From Bradyrhizobium sp. NFR13 (GTDB taxonomy: Bacteria > Pseudomonadota > Alphaproteobacteria > Rhizobiales > Xanthobacteraceae): DNA of 64,000 nucleotides. The notes beneath the pieces were generated by a model, which was given only the letters and a program-made list of their open reading frames with translations, was not told the DNA's origin and did not search any database. The position numbers were made by a program, and so were the translations under genes. Positions 44,115 through 53,624 of this stretch are shown here, piece by piece. The stretch lies in NCBI RefSeq assembly GCF_900114605.1, contig NZ_FOTP01000002.1, positions 930,001-994,000 on the forward strand, read 5' to 3'. Positions within the stretch are counted from its first letter, which is position 1. Every line of letters begins with the position of its first letter.

Positions 44115-45599
44115 TCAGATGCCGAGCTTGCTCTTGAGGAGGTCGTTGACGACCTGCGGATTGGCCTTGCCGCCCGACGACTTCATCACCTGGCCGACGA
44201 ACCAGCCCATCAGCGCCGGCTTGGCCTGCGCCTGCGCGACCTTGTCGGGATTGGCTGCGATGATGTCGTCGACCACCTTCTCGATGGCGCCGGTGTCCGT
44301 CACCTGCTTCATGCCGCGTTCTTCGACGAGCGCGCGCGGGTCGCCGCCCTCGGTCCAGACGATCTCGAACAGGTCCTTGGCGATCTTGCCGGAGATCACG
44401 CCCTCGCCGATCAGATCGACGATGGCGGACATCTGTACAGCCGACACCGGGGAGGACGTGATGTCCTGACCTTCCTTGTTGAGACGGCCGAACAGCTCGT
44501 TGATCACCCAGTTGGCGGCCAGCTTGCCGTCACGCGCCTTGTTGGCGAGACCATCCAGGGTCGTCTCGAAGAACTCGGCGCTCTCGCGCTCGGTGACGAG
44601 CACACTGGCGTCATAGGGGGACAGGCCGAAGGCGCTGATGAAGCGTGCCTTCTTCTCGTCCGGCAGTTCCGGCAGCCCGGCCTTCAGTTCAGCGACATAG
44701 TCTTCGCTGAATTCCAGCGGCAGCAGGTCAGGATCCGGGAAATAGCGGTAGTCATGCGCCTCTTCCTTCGAGCGCATCGAGCGGGTCTCGCCCTTGTTGG
44801 GGTCGTAGAGCCGGGTCTCCTGTTCGATCGCCCCGCCGTCCTCGAGGATTCCGATCTGGCGCCGGGCTTCATAGTCGATGGCCTGGCCGATGAAGCGGAT
44901 CGAGTTGACGTTCTTGATCTCGCAGCGGGTGCCATAGGGATCGCCGGGCTTGCGAACCGAGACGTTGCAGTCGGCGCGCAGGTTGCCCTTCTCCATGTCG
45001 CCGTCGCAGGTGCCGAGATAGCGCAGGATGGTACGCAGCTTCGACACATAGGCCTGCGCCTGTTCGCTTGAGCGCATGTCCGGCTTGGAGACGATCTCCA
45101 TCAGCGCCACGCCGCAGCGGTTGAGGTCGACGAAGGTATTGGTCGGGCTCTGGTCATGCACCAGCTTGCCGGCATCCTGCTCCAGATGCAGCCGCTCGAT
45201 GCCGATGGCGATGGTCTCGCCATCGGACAGTTCGACGGTGACCTCGCCCTCGCCGACGATCGGCGACTTGTACTGGCTGATCTGATAGCCCTGCGGCGAG
45301 TCCGGATAGAAGTAGTTCTTGCGGTCGAAGATCGAGCGCCGGTTGATCACGGCATTCAGACCAAGGCCGGTACGCACCGCCTGCCGGACGCATTCCTCGT
45401 TGATGACCGGCAGCATGCCCGGCATGGCCGCATCGACCAGCGACACGTGACTGTTCGGCGCGCCCCCGAACTCCGTGGACGAGCCGGAGAACAGCTTGGC
45501 TTGAGAATTGACCTGGGCGTGGATCTCCAGACCGATGACCATTTCCCAGTCGCCGGTGGCGCCCTTGATGAGCTTCGAAGGTTTGACAGGTGCGTTCAT
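44115..45599 (-). CDS. gatB: Asp/Glu-tRNA(Asn/Gln) amidotransferase subunit B
   Basis: A 494-residue kinase/tRNA-recognition subunit of GatCAB, which converts Glu-tRNA(Gln) and Asp-tRNA(Asn). Markers: '[20 protein letters not shown]', '[20 protein letters not shown]', '[20 protein letters not shown]' and '[20 protein letters not shown]', plus the YqeY-like tail '[18 protein letters not shown]'. It lies about 2.8 kb downstream of gatC-gatA, separated by a patatin-like gene and a sensor kinase gene in the same direction. Confidence 0.97.
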   Translation of the reverse strand: MNAPVKPSKLIKGATGDWEMVIGLEIHAQVNSQAKLFSGSSTEFGGAPNSHVSLVDAAMPGMLPVINEECVRQAVRTGLGLNAVINRRSIFDRKNYFYPDSPQGYQISQYKSPIVGEGEVTVELSDGETIAIGIERLHLEQDAGKLVHDQSPTNTFVDLNRCGVALMEIVSKPDMRSSEQAQAYVSKLRTILRYLGTCDGDMEKGNLRADCNVSVRKPGDPYGTRCEIKNVNSIRFIGQAIDYEARRQIGILEDGGAIEQETRLYDPNKGETRSMRSKEEAHDYRYFPDPDLLPLEFSEDYVAELKAGLPELPDEKKARFISAFGLSPYDASVLVTERESAEFFETTLDGLANKARDGKLAANWVINELFGRLNKEGQDITSSPVSAVQMSAIVDLIGEGVISGKIAKDLFEIVWTEGGDPRALVEERGMKQVTDTGAIEKVVDDIIAANPDKVAQAQAKPALMGWFVGQVMKSSGGKANPQVVNDLLKSKLGI

Positions 45600-45681
45600 G
45601 GAGCGGTTTCTACCGCGACACGAGGCGCGGGAAAACCCCCATGAAGGCCTTCCGCTTCAAACCTGAGCCATTGCAAGCCGG

Positions 45682-47070
45682 CTACATCCCCGAAGCAAAG
45701 GCCTTGAAGACCGGGCTGGCGCGCAGCGTGTCGCGGCCTGCCGCAATGACGTCGTCGACCTGGGCCTGCGGCAGCTGGAACCGTGTCGGCACGCTTTCGA
45801 GGGCCGCTGCGCGCTCGCCGTCGAGCTGATCGAAACCGAGCCGGCCGACGAAGAATTGCAGGTCGCGGCAATTCCAGCCGGGCCGCGCGCCATAGCTGGC
45901 CCGCTGCGCCGCCGACAGGCTGCAGCGCCAGGCGACCAGCGACGACTGGTAGTCCTTCATGGTGCGATCGAAGGCTGTGTAGTTGGCGCCGACGCTGGCG
46001 TCGATGGTGGTGTCCACTGCGGCCTTCAACAGCTCGACACCGTCGGGCCCCTGCACCGTATTGACCCAGTCGCCGGACAGGCCTGTCTTGGAATCCACGA
46101 CCAGGAACAATGCGCGACGCAGCCTCACAGCCTGTTGCGGGCTCATCGGACCGTAGGGCGTGTTGGATGACTCGCGAGCGATGGTGAAACCGGCGACGCC
46201 ATAGTTGTCGACGAGACCGCCATCCATCAGCTTGATATAGGGCACCGCCCCCTCGCGGTAACGAACGATGGCCTTGGCATAGGAGCTCAGCATCGGCGAC
46301 GCGGTACGGCTCGACGCCGCACGCCGCACCCATTCGGGCAGCGGGTCGTTGCACGTGCCGGGATATGCCTTCACCACCGCCGGCGCGAAGGCGATCGGTA
46401 CGGCCGCCGATGCCGCCACCGCACTGGAGACCGGAAACTTTCCGAGATCGCTGCAGATCGCGTTAAAGGCCGTGGCATCGAAAATGAACGGAACGCGGTT
46501 ATAGATGTCCGACGAATTGATCCAGACCCGCGGCGAGCCGACCTGACGCGCCTGGCCGTAGGTGATGCCCTCAAACAGATGAGCGTCGAGCCATTTCGAC
46601 AGCGCCTCAGGGTCGTTGATGCCTCCGCCCAGCGCACGACCGATGGTGCTGAGGGACAGCGTGGTCTGCAGCCCTGCCTCGGCGTTCTGCAGCAGGAACC
46701 GTTCGCGGAAGTCGGACAGCGCGGCGCGTTTCTTGATCCCGAAATAGGCGGCGGTCACCGAACCGCCGGATACGCCGGAGATGTAATCGATGCGGTCGAC
46801 CATCTTGTCGGACGACCGCGGCATCGGGATGTGCTCCATCTCCTGGAGAACGCCGAATGAAAAAGCTGCCGCGCGCGTGCCGCCACCGGAGAACGAGAGG
46901 CCAATCAGGAGGTCGTCCAGCGCTGCTGGATCGGTGAAATTGAGCGCGAGATTGTCCGTCACGCCATGCGCGCCGACGGGAACGTTGACGGGCGTATTGT
47001 AGACAGAGGCACAGCCCAGCAGCAGCGCGCAGGTCGTGACCACGACACCGATCGAACGCAACGCTCTCAT
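45682..47070 (-). CDS. Patatin-like phospholipase lipoprotein
   Basis: A 462-residue lipoprotein with lipobox 'VVTTCALLLGCASVY'. Patatin motifs are complete: oxyanion loop 'LSFSGGGTRAAAFSFGVLQE', nucleophile elbow GxSxG in 'ISGVSGGSVTAAYFG', and the catalytic Asp in 'KLMDGGLVDNYG'. It should hydrolyse acyl esters at the cell envelope. ATG 47070 directly precedes the signal peptide; the open frame reaching 47337 is unsupported. It sits between gatB and the sensor kinase in the same direction, 83 bases before gatB. Confidence 0.9.
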   Translation of the reverse strand: MRALRSIGVVVTTCALLLGCASVYNTPVNVPVGAHGVTDNLALNFTDPAALDDLLIGLSFSGGGTRAAAFSFGVLQEMEHIPMPRSSDKMVDRIDYISGVSGGSVTAAYFGIKKRAALSDFRERFLLQNAEAGLQTTLSLSTIGRALGGGINDPEALSKWLDAHLFEGITYGQARQVGSPRVWINSSDIYNRVPFIFDATAFNAICSDLGKFPVSSAVAASAAVPIAFAPAVVKAYPGTCNDPLPEWVRRAASSRTASPMLSSYAKAIVRYREGAVPYIKLMDGGLVDNYGVAGFTIARESSNTPYGPMSPQQAVRLRRALFLVVDSKTGLSGDWVNTVQGPDGVELLKAAVDTTIDASVGANYTAFDRTMKDYQSSLVAWRCSLSAAQRASYGARPGWNCRDLQFFVGRLGFDQLDGERAAALESVPTRFQLPQAQVDDVIAAGRDTLRASPVFKAFASGM

Positions 47071-47260
47071 GACTTCTCTACCGATCCCAAGTCCGTGGAA
47101 CCAACCATAGCCGATCCACGCCCACCCGGACTTTCCCCGATCCGCAAAACTCAACCACATACTAACGTAAAGCTTTGCAATTTCGTGCAATGAAGCACGA
47201 TAAGCTATCGGCGTCCGCAACGTGGCTAATGAATGGTGAAACGGCAATGGCGCCGAAGTT

Positions 47261-48358
47261 CTAGTTCGGCTGCGTGCCCGGTGCGGCATCAAATACCAGC
47301 GTGAACCAGCTGCCCTGCCCGCGAATGCTCTCGGCATTGAACCTGACGTTCGACGCGTTTTCTTTGAGCGTCTGCAGGATCAGCGCGCCGAGCTTGCGCG
47401 GCGACGGCCATTCCTGGCCTTCGCCAAGGCCGACGCCGTCATCGGCGACAACCACCGTGACATGACCGCCTTCGAGTTTGCAGATCAGCTTGATCTGACC
47501 ATCGGCACGGCCGACGAAGGCGTATTTCAGCGCGTTGGTCAGCATCTCGTTGACCAATAGTCCCGCCGGCATCGCGATATTGATCGACATCGGACAATAG
47601 CCAACCTGCAGGTCGAGCGTGATATCCGCCGTCGCGCTGGCAGCCATCACCGCATTGGCAATATCGGCGAGATACTGTCCGAGATCGATATCGGCTGCGG
47701 CATTCTCGTCGGACAGCGTCCGGTACAAAACCGTCAGCGCATCGATACGGCTGGCGAGCCGCGCGAGCGCCACCGCCTCGCCTTCTGCCGCCGAGCGGGC
47801 TTCGAGCCGCACCAACGCCGTGATGAGCTGCAGATTGTTCTTCACCCGGTGCTGCAGCTCGCGCATCAGCATGTCGCGGTCGCGGATCTGGTTTTCGAAC
47901 TGCTCGATCTGCGCGCGCTCGCGGCCGCCAACATCGACAAGGGCAGCTATCCGGAAATTCTCGACGCCGTCATCGCTCTCGATCACCGAGGCATAGGCTT
48001 GCACGATCACCAGCCGTTCCAGCGGTAGCGACGGCCGGAACACGCCGATGAAATCCTCGCCGTCGCGGATCGCCTCGCCCAGCGTCTGTGCCTGATTGTC
48101 TTCGTTGAGAAATCCGTCGAGGCACGTCCAGCCCTGCCCCTCGACATCGGCCGGCACCATGGACATCAAAGCTTCAAACGCCTTGTTGATATAGACGACC
48201 TGCTGCTCGCCTGCGGAACCGCGCGACACGGCAACGGCGACCGGCACATGATCGAGCAGATGCTTGTAGCGGTCGTTCTCAATCGCGTGCGCAAGCTTCG
48301 ACGAGCCCAGAATCTGGTCGACCTGCTGGGTCGGAGGGAGACTGTCGTCGGTGCTCAT
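47261..48358 (-). CDS. HisKA_2-type sensor histidine kinase with PAS domain
   Basis: A 365-residue soluble kinase. The PAS-like N-terminal part ('YKHLLDHVPVAVAVSRGSAG', 'VYINKAFEALMSMVPADVEG') has no membrane segment. The phosphoacceptor region 'MLMRELQHRVKNNLQLITAL' is the HisKA_2 (HWE-like) motif, and the ATPase domain has 'LLVNEMLTNALKYAFVG' and 'VVVADDGVGLGEGQEW'. Kinases of this type often act in the general stress response or light/redox sensing of alphaproteobacteria. No response regulator is adjacent. The ATG at 48358 lacks a strong ribosome-binding site. Confidence 0.88.
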   Translation of the reverse strand: MSTDDSLPPTQQVDQILGSSKLAHAIENDRYKHLLDHVPVAVAVSRGSAGEQQVVYINKAFEALMSMVPADVEGQGWTCLDGFLNEDNQAQTLGEAIRDGEDFIGVFRPSLPLERLVIVQAYASVIESDDGVENFRIAALVDVGGRERAQIEQFENQIRDRDMLMRELQHRVKNNLQLITALVRLEARSAAEGEAVALARLASRIDALTVLYRTLSDENAAADIDLGQYLADIANAVMAASATADITLDLQVGYCPMSINIAMPAGLLVNEMLTNALKYAFVGRADGQIKLICKLEGGHVTVVVADDGVGLGEGQEWPSPRKLGALILQTLKENASNVRFNAESIRGQGSWFTLVFDAAPGTQPN

Positions 48359-48442
48359 ACGTGTGCCACGTTCATGGACAAAGCATGGCCAAGTGCATTG
48401 CAAAACGCAATGTCAAACGCGCAACACTTCATGCGGATGATG

Positions 48443-49921
48443 TCAGGCCCACCACTTGGGCGGCGTGAAGCGCCCTGATGCCTGTTCGATGGTTTCGCCG
48501 AGCGAGAACAGCGTCTCCTCGTCGAACGGTCGGCCGATCAGTTGCAGCCCAAGGGGCAGTCCCTGCGCATCCTTGCCGGCGGGAACCGCGATGCCCGGCA
48601 AGCCCGCCATGTTCACCGTCACTGTGAAGATGTCGTTGAGATACATCTCGATCGGATCGGCTCCGCCCTTCTCGCCGATGCCGAATGCTGCCGACGGCGT
48701 CGCCGGCGTCAGGATGGCGTGGATGCCCTTGGCGAAGCATTCCTCGAAGTCGCGCTTGATCAGCGTGCGGACTTTTTGCGCGCGGAGATAATAGGCATCG
48801 TAATATCCGGCGGAGAGAACATAGGTTCCGATCATCACGCGGCGGCGCACTTCCGCACCAAAACCCTCCGCACGGGTATTCTCATACATGTCGCTGATGC
48901 TGCGGCCGGGTACGCGCAGGCCGTAACGCACGCCGTCATAGCGCGCGAGGTTCGACGAGGCTTCAGCGGGCGCCACGATGTAATAGGCCGGCAGCGCGTA
49001 TTTGGTGTGCGGCAGCGACACGTCGACGAGCTCGGCGCCGGCGGCCTTGAGCTGCGCAGCGCCCTCCATCCAGAGTTTCTCGATCTCGGCCGGCATGCCG
49101 TCGATACGATATTCCTTGGGAACGCCGATCTTCATGCCCTTCACGGACTTGCCGATCGCCGCTTCGTAGTCCGGCACTTCGCGATCGACGGAGGTCGAGT
49201 CCTTCGGATCGTAGCCGGCCATGGATCGCATCAGGATCGCGGTATCGCGCACGGTGCGCGCGATCGGCCCTGCCTGATCGAGCGACGAGGCGAAAGCCAC
49301 GGTGCCCCAGCGCGAGCAGCGGCCATAAGTCGGCTTCATGCCGACGATGCCGGCGAACGCCGCGGGCTGACGGATCGAACCGCCGGTGTCGGTTGCGGTC
49401 GCGCCGAGACAGAGACCTGCAGCAACGGCCGAAGCCGAACCGCCGGACGACCCGCCGGGCACCAGGTTGACGTCGGAGCCCTCGCGCCGCCACGGATTGA
49501 TCACCGGACCGAAGAAGGAGGTTTCGTTCGCCGAGCCCATGGCGAATTCGTCATTGTTGAGCTTGCCGAGCATGACGGCCCCGTCGCGCCAGAGCTGCGC
49601 GGTCACGGTCGACTCATAAGGCGGCACGAAGTTGCCGAGGATCTTCGAACATGCGGTGGTGCGCACGTCCTTGGTGGCGAACAAATCCTTGATGCCGAGC
49701 GGCACACCGCCGAGCCAGCCGCCCTCGCCCTTGGCGAGTTTCGCGTCTGCCGCCTGCGCCATGGTACGCGCCTGCTCCGGCGTCTCCAGCACATAGGCGT
49801 TCAATACGCGTGCGGCTTCCATCGCCTTGAGATGCGCATCGGTCAGTTCGACTGACGTGAAGGATTTGGTCGCAAGGCCGTCACGCGCCTCGGCGAGTGT
49901 CAGCGACGTCAGATCTGTCAT
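48443..49921 (-). CDS. gatA: Asp/Glu-tRNA(Asn/Gln) amidotransferase subunit A
   Basis: A 492-residue amidase that supplies ammonia from glutamine. The amidase signature '[20 protein letters not shown]' holds the Ser nucleophile and cis-Ser; the catalytic Lys lies in '[18 protein letters not shown]'. The C-terminal '[20 protein letters not shown]' is family-typical. Its ATG directly follows the TAG of the 77-codon gene, so the two are coupled. gatC lies 21 bases further upstream of that gene. Confidence 0.97.
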   Translation of the reverse strand: MTDLTSLTLAEARDGLATKSFTSVELTDAHLKAMEAARVLNAYVLETPEQARTMAQAADAKLAKGEGGWLGGVPLGIKDLFATKDVRTTACSKILGNFVPPYESTVTAQLWRDGAVMLGKLNNDEFAMGSANETSFFGPVINPWRREGSDVNLVPGGSSGGSASAVAAGLCLGATATDTGGSIRQPAAFAGIVGMKPTYGRCSRWGTVAFASSLDQAGPIARTVRDTAILMRSMAGYDPKDSTSVDREVPDYEAAIGKSVKGMKIGVPKEYRIDGMPAEIEKLWMEGAAQLKAAGAELVDVSLPHTKYALPAYYIVAPAEASSNLARYDGVRYGLRVPGRSISDMYENTRAEGFGAEVRRRVMIGTYVLSAGYYDAYYLRAQKVRTLIKRDFEECFAKGIHAILTPATPSAAFGIGEKGGADPIEMYLNDIFTVTVNMAGLPGIAVPAGKDAQGLPLGLQLIGRPFDEETLFSLGETIEQASGRFTPPKWWA

Positions 49922-50155
49922 CTATTTATTGACCGGGCTGCAGAAGAAGGGAGAGAGCGTCTTGTCGTTTTCAGGTGCATCATTTTTGAAGGATGCGCGG
50001 CGGACCTTGTCCTCGGCTTCCTGTGCGGCCTGAACCTTGTCGAGGATTGCATCCATGGCCGCGTCGACGTCCTTGACCTTCCCCTGACGCTCCATCTCGT
50101 CGAGGTAGTCCATATAGAGCTGATAGGACTTTTCATCGTCGCAAAGCAGGCACAT
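49922..50155 (-). CDS. 77-residue protein inserted between gatC and gatA
   Basis: A small cytosolic protein starting 'MCLLCDDEKSYQLYMDYLDE', then a helical, charged part ('VKDVDAAMDAILDKVQAAQE') and a tail with one Cys ('SPFFCSPVNK'). The CxxC at the N-terminus and the third Cys could bind metal. I do not recognise a function; it looks conserved, not random, because the stop and the gatA start abut exactly. GGGAA lies 7 bases before the ATG. It may be an accessory of the amidotransferase operon or simply translationally coupled. Confidence 0.7.
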   Translation of the reverse strand: MCLLCDDEKSYQLYMDYLDEMERQGKVKDVDAAMDAILDKVQAAQEAEDKVRRASFKNDAPENDKTLSPFFCSPVNK

Positions 50156-50175
50156 GGCGCGTTCCCGTTTCGAAT

Positions 50176-50463
50176 CTACTCGACGACTTTCGGCACCAGA
50201 AAGAAGTGATCTTCAGACTCCGGCGCATTCACCGTCACCGCGTCGACGATCTCGCCGTCAGTGACGACGTCGGCGCGCTTCTTCATTTCCATCGGCATCA
50301 CCGAGGTCATCGGCTCGACGCCGTCGACATTCACTTCCTGCAACTGCTCGACAAAGGCCAGCATCGCGTTCAGTTCACCCTGCAGATGGGGAACTTCGGC
50401 ATCAGTGACCGCAATCCGCGCAAGATGCGCGATACGGCGAACGGTGGCAGCATCGACCGACAT
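50176..50463 (-). CDS. gatC: Asp/Glu-tRNA(Asn/Gln) amidotransferase subunit C
   Basis: A 95-residue linker subunit of GatCAB: '[20 protein letters not shown]', '[20 protein letters not shown]', '[20 protein letters not shown]' and C-terminal '[16 protein letters not shown]' all match the family. First gene of the gatC-(77 aa)-gatA group. An imperfect stem (GCAAAA/TTTTGC arms) lies upstream at about 50483-50520. Confidence 0.95.
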   Translation of the reverse strand: MSVDAATVRRIAHLARIAVTDAEVPHLQGELNAMLAFVEQLQEVNVDGVEPMTSVMPMEMKKRADVVTDGEIVDAVTVNAPESEDHFFLVPKVVE

Positions 50464-50543
50464 TTATATAGGGCCTCTGGGCAAAATCTCTCCGCCGTAT
50501 AGCAGACGGAGGTTTTGCGCCGCAACCGCTGGAAACCGGCCGT

Positions 50544-51620
50544 TTAGCCTCGCAGTTCAGCCATCCGGGCGAGCGCCGAGGCCGCCAGCGACCGGGTCAG
50601 TTCCGCCGCAGGCAATTCGCCGCCCATTCCGACCGACTGCCCGGCCCAAAGATTGGTGAAATCCGCCCGGCCGAGCTTTTCGGCGGCTGCTTTCAGCGGT
50701 CCGAGCGCGGTCGCCGCATGCGGGAATGCCGGCGCATCGGGCGAGACCGGGCCGACCTCGCGCATGACACGATTAATGACGCCGCGAGCCGGACGGCCGG
50801 TCATGACATTGGTGATCACCGTGGAAGCGTCCGACGCGCCGGCCAGGGCTGCGCGGCCCGGCCCGCTCACCTTGGATTCGGGCGTCCGCAGATATGCAGT
50901 GCCGATCTGCACACCCGCCGCCCCCAGCGCGAAGGCAGCCGCGATACCGCGTCCATCGGCGATACCGCCGGCAGCAATAACGGGCACCTTCACCGCATCC
51001 ACCACCTGCGGCAACAGCGCGAACAGGCCGGGCTGGGTGGCGATATCCTCGGTCAGGAACATGCCGCGATGACCGCCGGCTTCCGCGCCCTGTGCGATGA
51101 TCGCGTCCGCGCCGCGCTCTTCGAGCCAGACGGCTTCCTTGACGATGGTCGCCGAGGCGATCACCACGCAGCCCGCCGCCTTGACGCGCTTCAGCAGCGC
51201 TGCATCCGGCAAGCCGAAGTGGAAGCTCACCACCTTCGGCTTCAACTCTTCCACCAGCGCACACATCGCCGCGTCGAAAGGCGCGCGGTTGGCGGCATTG
51301 ATGTCGGCATTCGGATCGAGCCCGAGCTCCGTGTAATAGGACGTCAGCCGCTTGCGCCAGTTGGCCTCGCGCGCTGGATCAGCGTCCACCGCCGTATGGC
51401 AGAAGTAATTCATGTTGACCGGCGCGGAAACGCGCTGGCGCACGATATTGATCTGCTCGCGGGCTTTCTCGGGTGAGATCATCGCGCAAGGCAGCGAGGC
51501 CAGCGCGCCGCCCTCGGCTGCGCCGATCATGATGTCGGCATCCTGCACGCCAGCCATCGGCGCCTGCACGATGGGATATTCAGTGCCGAATAGATCGATC
51601 AGTCTGCGGTCAGGCCACAT
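50544..51620 (-). CDS. Nitronate monooxygenase (2-nitropropane dioxygenase-like)
   Basis: A 358-residue FMN TIM-barrel enzyme that oxidises nitronates to aldehydes or ketones and nitrite. Markers: 'EYPIVQAPMAGVQDADIMIG', 'SFHFGLPDAALLKRVKAAGC', catalytic His in 'IIAQGAEAGGHRGMF', 'VPVIAAGGIADGRGIAAAFA' and 'GVQIGTAYLRTPESKVSGPG'. The gene lies upstream of gatC in the same direction. ATG 51620 is preferred; the frame to 51653 begins with a GTG. Confidence 0.92.
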   Translation of the reverse strand: MWPDRRLIDLFGTEYPIVQAPMAGVQDADIMIGAAEGGALASLPCAMISPEKAREQINIVRQRVSAPVNMNYFCHTAVDADPAREANWRKRLTSYYTELGLDPNADINAANRAPFDAAMCALVEELKPKVVSFHFGLPDAALLKRVKAAGCVVIASATIVKEAVWLEERGADAIIAQGAEAGGHRGMFLTEDIATQPGLFALLPQVVDAVKVPVIAAGGIADGRGIAAAFALGAAGVQIGTAYLRTPESKVSGPGRAALAGASDASTVITNVMTGRPARGVINRVMREVGPVSPDAPAFPHAATALGPLKAAAEKLGRADFTNLWAGQSVGMGGELPAAELTRSLAASALARMAELRG

Positions 51621-51704
51621 GGGTACGCTCTCAGAATGTAAGGGGATCGGCACGCGCGTCGTCGCCGGGCCACGGTCAAGCTAGCACGGCCGCAGCGGTA
51701 CGAG

Positions 51705-51929
51705 CTATGCGGTTGCGCGGGGGATGAGCATCCACTTGCGCAGCGCAACGCCAGCCCAGATCGCCTCCACCAGCCCGAACGGCCAGGCGCCCTGCAGGAA
51801 GCCATAGAGCGATCCAAGCCCGCAGGCGCCGGCGAAAGCCAGCGTGAACCACGGACTGCGCGCTTCCAGCGCGTAGCAGACCAGCATGGCGCTGACCGCG
51901 AATAATCCGAACAGGCTGAGGGAATCCAT
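51705..51929 (-). CDS. Small two- or three-helix membrane protein, conserved hypothetical
   Basis: A 74-residue protein: 'SLFGLFAVSAMLVCYALEAR', 'FTLAFAGACGLGSLYGFLQG' and 'GLVEAIWAGVALRKWMLIPR' form two or three hydrophobic helices. The G-LYGFLQGAWPFG loop looks conserved. I recall similar short proteins near ruvX in Bradyrhizobium. No function is known. ATG 51929 with weak upstream signal. Confidence 0.65.
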   Translation of the reverse strand: MDSLSLFGLFAVSAMLVCYALEARSPWFTLAFAGACGLGSLYGFLQGAWPFGLVEAIWAGVALRKWMLIPRATA

Positions 51930-52145
51930 GAGAGCTCGTGACTTAAGACGCAGCAACGCGGGAACGATGCTACCTTGCCGCAGATCGACCCGAATGTGAA
52001 ACGCGACGCATGACCGCTGCCATACCCGGTCTGACAACGCCGCGGCTGATCCTGCGCCGTCTCGAACGCGCACATGCAGCCGCCGTCCGCCCCGATAATT
52101 GCGGCGCAGCGTTTGATCTGATGGCTCCGCGTGTTATGCGGGACC

Positions 52146-52637
52146 ATGCCTGCAGTCATCCTCCCCCTGGTTGAAGCCGCCGCACATCTGCCCGCCCGCG
52201 GCGCACTGATCGGTCTCGATCTCGGCACCAAGACCATTGGTGTCGCGGTGTCCGATCCCGATCGCCGTCTCGCGACCGGCATTGAGACTGTCGAGCGAAC
52301 TGCCTTCAAGGCCGATGCCGCTCGCCTCATCAAGCTTGCCGCTGAGCGAAATATCTGCGGCTTCGTTCTTGGTCTTCCCATCAATATGGACGGCAGCGAG
52401 GGACCGCGCGCGCAATCGACACGCGCCTTCGCCCGCAACTTCTCTAAACTGACTGAATTGCCAATCGCCTTCTGGGACGAGCGGCTCTCCACATCTGCGG
52501 TCGAGCGCGAACTGATCGCCAATGATGTCAGCCGCGCCAAGCGCGCCAAAGTCATCGACGAACATGCCGCGATCTTCATTCTTCAGGGCGCGCTAGATCG
52601 CCTCGCCGCCTTGCTGCGCACGCCGGATATTCGCTGA
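52146..52637 (+). CDS. ruvX: RuvX/YqgF-type Holliday-junction resolvase-like nuclease
   Basis: A 163-residue RNase H-fold protein: 'LIGLDLGTKTIGVAVSDPDR', 'FVLGLPINMDGSEGPRA', 'LPIAFWDERLSTSAVERELI' and 'VIDEHAAIFILQGALD'. The acidic residues of the active site are in the first, third and last segments. The family acts in pre-16S rRNA 5'-end maturation and possibly junction resolution. ATG 52146; a GTG five codons earlier is less likely. The stop is 2 bases before the AEC transporter gene. Confidence 0.94.
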   Translation: MPAVILPLVEAAAHLPARGALIGLDLGTKTIGVAVSDPDRRLATGIETVERTAFKADAARLIKLAAERNICGFVLGLPINMDGSEGPRAQSTRAFARNFSKLTELPIAFWDERLSTSAVERELIANDVSRAKRAKVIDEHAAIFILQGALDRLAALLRTPDIR

Positions 52638-52639
52638 CG

Positions 52640-53566
52640 ATGCTCACGGTGTTCGCTGCCCTCGTCCCGGTCTTCCTGCTGATCGTGCTCGGCTTTGCAC
52701 TGCGACGTGTGCTGTTGAAACAGAACATCGAGTGGGTCGGGCTGGAACAGCTCGTCTATTACGTGCTGTTCCCGGCCCTGCTGGTCGATACGCTGGCGCG
52801 GGCCAATCTGGCATCGGTGCCGATTGCCGGCGTCGGCGGTGCGCTGCTGCTCTCCGTCATCCTGATGTCTGCGCTATGTCTGGCGCTGCGTCCGTTGCTG
52901 GCGCGGGCCATCGGTCTCGATGGGCCGGCCTTCACGTCGCTGTTTCAGGGCGCCACGCGCTGGCAGACCTTCGTGGCACTGTCGGTCGCCGGCAATCTGT
53001 GGGGCGACCTCGGCATCACGCTGGCCTCCGTCGCCATGGTGGCGATGATTCCGCTGCTGAACATTCTGGCTGTCTGGGTGCTGGCGCATTACGCCTCGCC
53101 ACAGCGGATGGCGTGGCCCGCGCTGCTGCTGACCATCGCCAGGAACCCGCTGATCTGGGCCTGCGTGATCGGCCTCGCGATCAACGTGACCGGATTGCCC
53201 GTACCGCGCCCCGCACACGAATTCCTCGATGCCCTCGGGCGCTGTTCGCTGGCGATGGGCCTGCTGATCGTCGGCGCCGGCCTTCAACTTGAAGGCCTGC
53301 ACAAGCCCGGCATGGCTGCAGCACTGACGGTCGTCCTGAAGCTCGCCGTGATGCCACTGATCGCCATGGGCCTTGGCATCGCCTTCGGCCTGTCCGGCAC
53401 CAATCTCGCGGTGGTCGTCTGCTGCGCGTCGGTGCCGTCGGCGTCGAACGGCTATATTCTGGCGCGGCAGATGGGCGGCGACGCGCCTCTGCTGGCGCAA
53501 ATCCTGACCGTTCAAACCACGCTGGCGGTGCTGACCATGCCCGTCTTCATTGCGCTGGCGGAATAG
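52640..53566 (+). CDS. AEC-family transporter (auxin efflux carrier-like)
   Basis: A 308-residue inner-membrane protein with ten hydrophobic segments in two five-helix halves, beginning 'MLTVFAALVPVFLLIVLGFA'. The middle holds 'FTSLFQGATRWQTFVALSVA' and the second half 'VVVCCASVPSASNGYILARQ', the usual AEC crossover elements. Substrate (organic acid or auxin-like) is unknown. Starts 2 bases after ruvX, so it is cotranscribed. A palindromic repeat follows the stop at 53580. Confidence 0.92.
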   Translation: MLTVFAALVPVFLLIVLGFALRRVLLKQNIEWVGLEQLVYYVLFPALLVDTLARANLASVPIAGVGGALLLSVILMSALCLALRPLLARAIGLDGPAFTSLFQGATRWQTFVALSVAGNLWGDLGITLASVAMVAMIPLLNILAVWVLAHYASPQRMAWPALLLTIARNPLIWACVIGLAINVTGLPVPRPAHEFLDALGRCSLAMGLLIVGAGLQLEGLHKPGMAAALTVVLKLAVMPLIAMGLGIAFGLSGTNLAVVVCCASVPSASNGYILARQMGGDAPLLAQILTVQTTLAVLTMPVFIALAE

Positions 53567-53579
53567 GCTTTTCTTTTTT

Positions 53580-53624
53580 GAGCATGATCCCGAAAACCGG
53601 TTCCCGCTTTTCGGGATCATGCTC
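53580..53624. repeat. Palindromic repeat GAGCATGATCCCGAAAA family
   Basis: Arms GAGCATGATCCCGAAAA (53580-53596) and TTTTCGGGATCATGCTC (53608-53624) pair perfectly over 17 bp. The element lies between two converging genes and touches the TAG stop of the CPBP gene. I recall this GATCCCGAAAA repeat in Bradyrhizobium and Rhodopseudomonas genomes. Confidence 0.9.
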
